Below, in pieces: positions 55,665-64,000 of a DNA stretch of 64,000 nucleotides. The stretch covers positions 1 to 64,000 of the forward strand of contig JAPTJF010000299.1 of the NCBI GenBank assembly GCA_029339195.1. Reading direction: 5' to 3'. The DNA is from Micractinium sp. NFX-FRZ (taxonomy: Eukaryota; Chlorophyta; Trebouxiophyceae; Chlorellales; Chlorellaceae). Each line of letters opens with the position of its first letter. The stretch's first letter is position 1. A program made the translations under genes and the position numbers. The notes under the pieces are model-generated. The model was not told where the DNA came from. It made no database searches and saw only the letters and a program-made list of their open reading frames with translations.

Positions 55665-58600
55665 TCAGCGCACGGTGATGCGCAGCTGGCGCTTGCCGTT
55701 GCCGCCCGGTCCGTCGCCGTTACCCGGCTCGCTGGCGCCATCGCTGCTGCCGTCAGCAGCCGGAGCATCCGCATCCGCTGCATCTGCCGTTGCTACAGCA
55801 GGCGCGCTGCCGTTGCCATTGCCGTCGGCTTCGCCCTCACTGGTGGCGGCAGGGGCAGGGCCTGCCGCGTCGGCCAGCAGTACCGCCTTGCGGGACAGCC
55901 GGAACTTGCCGTCGGGCGCAATCTCCGTCACCTTGACATCAATGACGTCACCCTCTTTGGCCACCGCACTGATGCTGGTGGTGTAGGTGGTGGCCCACTC
56001 GGAGGCGCGCAGCAGGCCCTCGCGGCGGCCCACCTGCGGGGGGCAGGGAAGGGGGGAGGGTGAGGGGGTGAGCATGAGGGGCGGGGCGGTGGGTAGGGCT
56101 AATGAATCAAGGGGGGAGGCGGGTTGGGGAGGGGCACCAGGAACCGCACACACCTGGCCTGAGGCGCCACGGGGGCGTGACCTGGGTGACACCCTCCGCC
56201 TTCCCACCACCACTTCTCTCAGCACAGAGCGCACATCTAAACGAACGCACGCCCCAGCACAAGGTGCTGGTCAAGGCACGCGCCACACGCTCATGGTGTT
56301 GAATCACACACACACACACCCCACAAGCACAGGCTGTTGCATTACTAGCACACCCACCTGGACAAAGGCGCCAAAGGGCATGATCTGGGTGATGCGGCAG
56401 CCGCGGTACACCTTGCCCACCTCCACCGCCTCGCCGCCAGCGGGGCCGTCGGAGGAGCCGCGGGGGGTGACGGGGGGTGACGGCACGCCGTCGGCCACCA
56501 GCACCGACTTGCGCGACAGCTTGAACTTGCCGCCGTCCTGCAACATGGTCAGGAGGTTGCAACACCGCATGAGGTGAGGAAGAGAGATGTGGGCCGGCCG
56601 GCGGGAGGAGCGGGCGTTCGACTTGCGTGGCGGCTTCGGCCGGCCAGCGCCAAGATCAGCGCACCACGCCGTCTCCAGGGGGTCAGGCACACATACATGG
56701 CCGACTTCTAGGGGCGTGAGCACCACACATCTCTCGCCCACCTGCAGCTCCTTGGCCATCACATCCACCAGATCGGCAGCCTTGCGCACGCCCTCTCACA
56801 CATCAGCAACACACACAGTAGTACAATACATTGCACTTGCAACCACATCTCTCGCCCACCTGCAGCTCTGTGACCATGACGTCCACCAAGTCGCCGTCCT
56901 TGCACACATCGCTGATGGAGCGCAGGTGGGCGTAGCCCCACTCCGACACGTGCAGCAGCCCCTCCCGCTTGGGCAGCACCTCGACAAATGCGCCAAAAGG
57001 CATGACCTGCGCGTGTGTGTATTGCGGGGGGAGGGAAGGGCGGGGTATGGCGGGTGAGGAAGGCGCTTCATGCGACTGACAAGCATGGTGCTGGCGCTCG
57101 GAACGAGCAAGGGTTGGGTAGGGGGCGCGTGCGGCCCCTGCTGCCGGCTGCTCTGGTCCTGCCGGCACGCCCAGCCCTGCTGGGAGTGCGCAGCAGCGTG
57201 CACAGCAGCGCGTCAGCGTGCACGGCATGCGCGTCGTGCACAGCGTGCGCAGCGCACCTGGGTGACGCGGCAGCCGCGGTAGATGCGCCCGACCTCGGGG
57301 TCTGCAATCGTGGACTCCAGCAGGGCGGCCGCACGGTCGCAGGCCTCCTGGGTGTCCCCCTTGAGGGTCACGTTGCCGCTCTCGCCGTCAATCTGTGGTG
57401 ACAGTCGGGTGGGTGGGGCGGGCAAGCAGATGCAGCAGCGGGGTGGGTGGGGTTGACTGGGAGGGGGCTGGGAGCGTGCAGAGCAGGGGCGGCGGGGCGG
57501 TGCCCGGCACGCGTCTGCCCAGTACGCCCACACGCATTGCCACAGTGCCACAGTGGCACATTTGCTGGCAGGCTGTGCCGCACCTCACGCCTCCCTCCCA
57601 CCTACGTGCAGGTGCACCCCAGCTTCGCTCCAGCTTCCCCCCAGCTTCCCAGTGAGCCTCACCTGCACCTCGCAGCCGGTCGCCTCCTGGATGAGCTTGA
57701 TGGTGCGCCCGCCCGGCCCAATGGCCATGCCCACCTTCTCCATGGGCAGGCTCATGGTGCGGATGCGGGGGGCGTAGGGGGACAGCTGGGCGCGGGGCTC
57801 GGGGGAGCACCTGCCAGGGGTTGGGGTGCGGTGGGGATGGGGTGCGGTGAGCAAGTGAGGGGAGGGGATGAGGTGGGATGCATGGAGGGCAGGAAGAGGA
57901 AGGGCAAGGGGAGGCAGGGCGAGGGGCGAGCAGCGGGGCGGGGGCCGAGGGGAGGGCGTGCCTGGAGGCTGTTGGAGGAAGCTAGCATGCAGGGGCCACT
58001 GCGTGCCCCCCCCACAGCACTCCACTACACTGGCACCTGCCAGCCCACTACCGAGCGGTACTCCCTCTGCAGTACGACACAATACAACCCTCTCTGCAGC
58101 ACAAGAGCACGGCTCACTTGCGCATCTCCTGCAGGATGTGCCGCCGCCCCTCGCCCGCCGCCGCCAGCGCCTTCTGCATGATCTCAAGAGTGATGCCCTC
58201 CACCTGCCGGGGAGGCGGATGGGGAAGGCAAGGCACGGACACACGCACGTGAGTGAAGGACAGAGGGGAGGCAGTGATCCAGCATGCGGACCGCATCAGA
58301 CAAAGGGCCCTCACACACCACACTCGTGCACAGGGCGTGCACGCACCTCTGGTAGTGCTGCCTGCCAGCTTCACCACCTCTACCTGGCACGCCCCTTAAC
58401 CCTCGCACCTTGATGTCCATCTGGAAGGCGGTGATGCCGTCCTCATCCCCCGCCACCTTGAAGTCCATGTCACCCAGGGCATCCTCTGCAGCGGGGAGAG
58501 GGGGATGAGAAGAGTGAGGTGAGGTGAGGTGAGGTGAGGTGAGGTGAGGTTGAGACAGAATGCTGGGTGTGAAGTAAAGGCATGCATGGGGAGACACTTG

Positions 58601-61600
58601 GGAGGCACCTGCCGCAGGCGGCCAGCCAGGCACGCTGCACGTCCTACAACAGCCGCCCCGCCCCTCCTTGCCAATGGGACACAGACAGCAAGCAAGCAAC
58701 ATGCCGCAGCCGTGGCTGCCTCTGCCCCCACGAAGCACCCTTTGCCCACAAAGCACCGCCAAGCGCAGCCCGCCCAGCGGCTCCCCACCGCCACGCCGCC
58801 CCGGTTGTGCCACCCGCCCACCCACCAGAGCCCAGGATGTCTGTGAGCACCACAAAGCGCCCGTCCTTCTCCAGGATCAGGCCCATGGCCACGCCCGCAA
58901 CCATGCGCTTCAGGGGCACGCCTGTGGGAGCAGTGGGGGGTGGGTGGGTGGGGGGGAGGGCACCGCCGGGCACAGTGTCAGGGACAGGGGCACGGTGGCG
59001 GGCTGGGGATGGGTTGCCGCTGGCAGCGTGAGGGAGGCGCAGCGAGAAAGAAGCGGAAACACCTCAACAGTAGCTTTCTCACAGCGTGCGGTGCATGGGG
59101 TGCGGTGCAGAGTGCAGGGATGCAAGGTGTGCACTATGTGATGTGTTGGGGGGAGGTGGAGTGTTGCAGGGATAACCAGGGTGTGCGTGCATGGGCCTTG
59201 CAGGGCTGCCCGCCACCCTACGACAATCCCGGCCCCCTCCGGGTGGAGGGTCCCTCTGGGCCCACTTGCATTCGAGTCGCGCATGCGCAGCCGTGTGGGG
59301 CCGCATCACGCCCCGCCAAGGAGTGGGCCGAAAGAACTGGACAAATGATTGATAGCACATGCATGCACATGTATGCATCCCAACGTGCATCCCCGAAGAC
59401 AACCCACCTGCATCCGCACATGCAGCGCCGATGCCACAGGCGCCGAAACAAACAGTCCCCCGCTGCAAATGTTCAGCACACGACCATCAGCCCACCCACG
59501 CGCCTCCATCACAAAGAGGCACAACGAGGCACCTGCCCCCTCAGCCGCCTCCATCACTGAGGGGCACCCAGCCGCCCAACCAACCCAGCCCACCCACCCA
59601 GCCCACCCACCCACCCACCTGCCTCCATCATAAGAAGGCGCCTACCCACCCACCCACCCTCCCACCCGGACCCTCACCCACCTGCGTCCATCATGGAGAG
59701 GCAGCCGCCGCAGACAGAGGCCATGGAGGAGGAGCCGTTGCTCTCGGTGATCGTGCTCTCCACGCGGATGGTGTAGGGGAAGTCGGCCTCGGGGGGCACC
59801 ACGGGCAGCAGCGCGCGCTCTGCACGGGGGGAGCACACGCGGATGGATCGGGTGGAGCTCGTTAATTTGGAAAAGATGGAGCGGGTGGAGCTTGCTGGGT
59901 CGGGGCGAGGCGATTATAGCACACACTGGAGGCGGCCAGCAGCACAGGGAGCAGCGTGGGCGGGCTCTCTAGGGACACAACACGCATACAGTGGATGAAG
60001 CTTGTTGGTTCGGGGCGACGGGAGCGGGTGCTGCTGGTGGCAGGCTGCACGTGTGCGGGTCAGGGCGCAGGCGGCGGTTGAGGCTGCGGACTGCAGCAGG
60101 CACGGAGGTGCGGGCAAAGAAGCGGGGTGGGGGGCGCACCTGCCAGGTTGCCGTGTCCGACCTCGCGCCGGCCGGGGCCGCCCACGCGCCCCACCTCGCC
60201 CACAGAGGAGGGGGGGAAGAAGTACTGCGGGGGGGAGGAGGTGGGGAGGAGCACAAGGGGGACAGCGGGAGGGTGAGGCGCGAGAAGGTGGGGAGGCAGA
60301 CTGTCGGCTTGGCGGCAATTGCACCACCCCCACGCTGCCCCTGAAACCACACACGCCTTTGGTCCCAGCTTGTGAAGCGCCCACCGACCGACCTGCAGGT
60401 GGAAGCGCTGTTCCTTGTTCATCCCCTGCCCCCTTAGCCCCCTCCGCAACCGCCACACCCCATGCCTGCCACCACCTGTACCCACACCCTAGCTTAAGCA
60501 CCGACCCACCTGCAGGTAGAAGCGCTGCTCCTCGTCGTCCGTGCTCATCGTGTCGATGCGCTGCGCCATGCGGGAGCAGCCAAGGGTGGTGACCGCCATC
60601 GCCTGCGTCTCCCCCCGCGTGAACAGCACAGAGCCGTGGGTGCGGGGCAGCACGTTGGCGCGCGACCAGATGGGGCGCACGTCGCCCACGCCCCGCCCGT
60701 CGGCGCGGTACCCCTCCTCCAGCACCAGCCGCCGCATGATGGAGGACTCGACACGCTGCGTGGTTGGGGAACATGGGGGTGCAGGGTTAGAGTGGGATAC
60801 GTAGCATGAGAGGGGGGGGGCTTTTTTGTTTGATGAGGCACACACCGCCGCATGATGGAGGACTCGACGCGCTGCAGCAGTTAGCAAGGGGGGAGAAGAG
60901 TGGGCATTCACAACATGAGAGTTTATTTAGTTTGTTTTATTTTGGCACACCAGCTGCCGCATGATGGAGGACTCGGCGCGCTGCAGCAGTCAGCAAGGGG
61001 GAGAAGGTGGAAAGAGGGGTGGGGGGGGATGGAAGAGGGGTGGAGAGGGGGCCAGTGCAGCCGAGGCCAACGTAATGCGCGCCTCATGCTGCACCACATG
61101 AGCACAGCCCACCCGACCACGGCTGCCCAGCCGCCCACCTTGAGCGCCATTTGCACGGTCGGGTACTCGTACCGCGGCCCAGCTCCCAGATCGACTGCCG
61201 CCGCTGCAAGTACTGCGGGTGGCGCCGCACCCTGCTGCGCCGACTGCTGCTCCTCTTGCTGCTGCCCTTCCTGCTGCTGCTGCTGCGCGCGCTCGCCGGC
61301 GCCGTCGGCGCCGTCCCCTCCCTCTGCCGCCGCCTGCTGGGGCAGCGCCTGCGCCGCCAGCTGCGCCGCCAGGGAGGGCTGCACGAGCGCGTCCCGCACT
61401 TGCTGGCGCAGCGAGTAGATGAGCTCCCCCCGCTCCTGCTTGCCGGGCACGTTGCGGTACGCGTCCTCTATCTGCACAGCACAGCACAGCAGGCACAGCA
61501 GGCGGGGTGGCGGTGGCGTGAGTGCGGGAGAGGGGCGAGCTGCAGAGCTGAGGCGAGCAGCATGCAGGGCTGGGCTGCCTGAACAGCAGCAGGAGGTTGT

Positions 61601-64000
61601 GGAGAAGCCCCAAGGAGGCCCACCACAGAAAACCAAACAAGCAACGAAGAGATACTGCCGTAGCACAGGTAGCCATGCCCACCACAAGCACCAGGGCCGT
61701 CCTCAGCCCTGCCAACCAACCCCCATCAATCACACCCAAACCCAGGCCCACCTGTGTTCCGATGAGCTGGCGGATGCGATCGTCCAGCCCCTCTGGGGGC
61801 AGCAGCAGGTCGTCCGTCCGCTTGGGCTTGCCCACCTCGGCGGCCCACACCTCGATTGCTTGGCACATGGTGCGGATGGCGTCGTGGCCGCAGCGCACCG
61901 CCTGGTAGCAGGGCAAGGGCGGGGCGGGGGCGGGACGGGGGGGCAGGTGTGGGCGCGGTGAGCTTGGGGCAGGCAAGAGGGAGCTGGAGAAGCAAACAGA
62001 AGCGAACAAAGTGGGGCGGGCTGACAGGTGGCGGCACGCAAGCAGCAGAGAGGGGGCAGACAGTGTTGTGTGGCAGGTAAGGGATTGTCCTCAGCAAATG
62101 TTCCATTCCGCCCATGGGGTGAGGGCGGGGCGGCGTAGGAGCTCGAGTGTCTCTCTGGCGGGGCTGCCTGAGGCAAACCGCTGAGAGGGGTGGGAGAGCC
62201 CGCCCCCAGCGGCCCTGCCCCGCCGTCCAGTGGTGCACAGCAGCAGCACAGCAGGCATGCAGCGGCAATGTACGGTAGGCAGGCGGGAAGACGAATGCTT
62301 GCGGGGTGTGTGCGGTGCCTCTGATACCGTCCTAGAAAGGTTTTGTATCATGCGTGCCAGCCAGCGTACTGGGGCCGCTCTATAGATGCCATAAGTTGTG
62401 TCGTCACCGGCAGCGGCGCACCCTGGGGCACCAGCAGGCCCAGCCTGGCAGCAAGGCTGCCGTGCAGTCGGCACGTTGAACAAGCTTCAACAGACAGGCC
62501 AGCGCAGCACAACAGTGCCATACCCTTCACCCCCCGACTCAAAACCAGCCCACTGCCACCTCCTCCGCATGCTTGCGCCACCTCAGCACGTGCGCCGGAA
62601 CGGCGTGTGCGCGCCACCTCAGCATGTGCGCCACCTCAGCCTCACCTCCAGCATCTGCTCCTCAGTCAGGAAGTCGCAGAAGCCCTCAATCATCAGCACA
62701 GCCTCGCTGGTGCCCGCAATCAGCAAATCCAGAGTGCTCTCCTCCTGCTCGGCGACGGTTGGGTTCACGACAAAGCCGCGGCCAGGGAGCAGCCCGACGC
62801 GCGCGCCCGCCACCGCCTTGCGCAGGGGCACGTCTGCGGTGCGAGGGGGAGGCGGGGGGAGAAGGGAGGGCGTGGGTTATTGCACAGGAGAGGGAGTGGC
62901 GGGGGCGGGGCAGCCCGGAAGCAGGGGCACGGCCTGCGTGAGCGAACTGCCCATCTGGGCTGCCACCGTGCTGCACCATGCTCAGGCACCCCTGGCGTCA
63001 CCCGCCTGCCGCCCCACCCATCAGTGCCGTCACCCCGCCTGCCGCCACCCAGCAGTGGTGCTCACCAGAGATAGCCAGCGCGGCGCCTGCAGCGGTGATG
63101 GCCAGCGGCTCTGGCGAGTGCTCCCCGTCGTAGCTCATCACCCAGGTGAGCACCTGAGGGGGGTGGAGGGGAGGGGAGGGGGCACGGCGGGACGGTGGAA
63201 TCGATGAGAGAGGGAATCAATGAGAGAGGGGAAGAAGGGATGAGGACACATCTGCCCTCACTGCCCACCCTGCCCCCCTTGCCACCCCCCGCCTCCTGCA
63301 AACACACTGCAAGCACACACCTGGGTGCTGTGCGTCCAACCGCTCTGGATCATGGGGCGGATGGGGCGGTCTATGAGGCGGGCCACCAGCACTTCGTGGT
63401 CCTTGGGCTTGCCCTCACGCTTCAGGTAGCCACCGCTGGTGCGCCCCGCCGCGCTAAACCGCTCCGTGTAGTGCACCTGTGGGGCGGGGGCGGGGGCTGT
63501 TGAGGCACGACAGGACCGACGGGGATGAGACCTGAGGACTGGCCGACGGAGGCGACATGCCGGGGGCAGTGGCAGTGCAGGAGTGGCACTGTTCCAGGTA
63601 ACCCACAAGCATGCATGCGCTGCACAAACGAGCACCTGCCAGGCGGTGCTGCACCCATTCAAGCAAAAGCGCACCTGCAGCGGTGCAAAGGAGCCGTCGC
63701 CGGAGTTGTCGTCCACGGCGCAGGCGGTGGTGTACAGCATCTGCAGGGGGGTCGGGGGCAACAGGATGGGTCAGCGGCGGCGGCAGGCGGTCGAGCAGGG
63801 GCGCGTGGTTGCGACTACGCACTAACCGCCAGCGACGAAGTGGCCACCAATCGGAGGAAGGCAGACATCTCCCAGCATATGCGTGCAGCTACAGAGGCAG
63901 CTACAGAAAAACAGACAGGCGGGTCTGGCGAAGCAGGCAGGCAGCGGCAGCCCACCGTCTCGCCATCAGTCGCCATGACCGCGCCATTGGCCTGCCGCCC
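55665..64000 (-). CDS. Polynucleotide phosphorylase (PNPase) with KH and two S1 domains, N-terminus beyond window
   Basis: Eighteen exons in the window, all phases consistent: 63956-64000+, 63675-63740, 63321-63476, 63066-63153, 62646-62833, 61752-61901, 61139-61471, 60510-60755, 60140-60224, 59682-59819, 58826-58921, 58409-58485, 58118-58203, 57663-57810, 57258-57392, 56860-57006, 56358-56537, 55665-56033; 910 residues present. Landmarks in order: [37 protein letters not shown], the helical domain, [66 protein letters not shown] (catalytic Asp cluster), KH motif [17 protein letters not shown], then two S1 modules (each YRGCR-x-TQ-x-MPFGAFV ... LSRKxVL). PNPase phosphorolytically degrades and polyadenylates organellar RNA. 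The helical domain holds a Gln/Glu-rich insertion (exon 61139-61471). The C-terminal tail is Ala/Gly/Asp-rich. Plastid or mitochondrial location is inferred. Confidence 0.94.
56722..56905 (-). repeat. Copy of an S1-module exon end in a PNPase intron
   Basis: The end of exon 56860-57006 with its donor (about 56842-56905) is copied at about 56722-56790, sharing acatctctcgcccacctgca. On the minus strand the copy reads [16 protein letters not shown] versus [16 protein letters not shown] in the exon. Confidence 0.9.
58514..58550. repeat. GAGGT pentanucleotide microsatellite
   Basis: Seven to eight perfect units of gtgag/gaggt in a PNPase intron, next to exon 58409-58485. Confidence 0.95.
59497..59706 (-). 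repeat. Degenerate copies of the exon 59682-59819 end in a PNPase intron
   Basis: The exon end and donor (59676-59705, ccacctgcgtccatcatggagaggc) resembles blocks at about 59614-59642, 59543-59570 and 59498-59521, each keeping cctccatca followed by an agaggc-, ggggca- or aaggcg-like tail. Confidence 0.7.
60727..60995 (-). repeat. Three tandem copies of the exon 60510-60755 start in PNPase
   Basis: The exon start (60728-60758, gccgcatgatggaggactcg) is repeated at 60848-60867 and 60956-60975, each followed by an intact acceptor-like ctgcagcag on the plus strand (minus CTGCTGCAG). Units are about 110-118 bp and also share flanking gagag/ggcacac text. Confidence 0.93.

Noticed and set aside
1..64000. 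tRNA, rRNA or CRISPR features
   Set aside because: No cloverleaf with a convincing T-loop, no rRNA segments and no regularly spaced identical repeats with unique spacers were seen by eye; a tRNAscan-type search would be decisive.

Overview
The window reads as nuclear DNA of a coccoid green alga, most likely a trebouxiophyte of the Chlorella group. The DNA is very GC-rich. Every gene is broken into many small exons by short introns with GTGAG/GTGGG/GTGCG donors and C/T-rich CAG acceptors. TGTAA, the usual green-algal poly(A) signal, lies downstream of several stops. Products include a GH46 chitosanase, a nuclear Ycf21-type chorismate lyase and an organellar-type PNPase. No rRNA, tRNA, CRISPR array, intact transposon or bacterial operon was seen. 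All exon models were built by hand from reading frame, splice signal and phase agreement. They are predictions without transcript support.

Layout, left to right: (1) 376-5911 minus, a large acidic unassigned protein running off the left edge; (2) 6530-8679 minus, Bax inhibitor-1; (3) 8982-11778 plus, Ycf21/DUF98 chorismate lyase; (4) 12637-16103 plus, a short U2AF65-like splicing factor with two RRMs and no third RRM; (5) 18780-21017 plus, an acidic unassigned protein; (6) 23238-25150 minus, NIFK/Nop15-type nucleolar RRM protein; (7) 26575-29317 plus, unassigned Q/A-rich protein; (8) 29952-32736 minus, secreted GH46 chitosanase; (9) 33136-37590 plus, polyglutamine-rich unassigned protein; (10) 38267-42088 minus, inositol/sugar proton symporter with a Cys-rich PSI-like loop; (11) 42279-44290 plus, DUF2358 protein; (12) 45125-47934 minus, small C2-domain protein; (13) 48424-51314 minus, class 3 lipase; (14) 51618-54995 plus, TauD/TfdA dioxygenase; (15) 55665 to beyond 64000 minus, PNPase with KH and two S1 domains.

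Genes mostly sit in divergent pairs sharing 190-400 bp of upstream DNA (2/3, 8/9, 10/11, 13/14) and in convergent pairs (5/6, 7/8, 9/10, 11/12, 14/15). They do not form one pathway. Recurring themes are RNA metabolism (U2AF65-like, NIFK, PNPase), membrane and lipid functions (BI-1, C2, lipase, symporter) and wall chemistry (chitosanase).

The most unusual observation is recurrent. In at least six genes and eight introns, the intron contains one to three decayed tandem copies of the adjacent exon end together with its splice site. Five are donor-side (U2AF65-like intron 4, polyQ gene intron 3, DUF2358 intron 3, two PNPase introns) and three are acceptor-side (symporter intron 2, C2 gene intron 3, one PNPase intron). 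Units repeat at roughly 70-180 bp. This suggests introns here grow by tandem duplication across exon-intron junctions, leaving fossil or usable alternative splice sites. A second strong signal is a perfect 50-bp inverted repeat with a 31-nt loop at 18180-18310.
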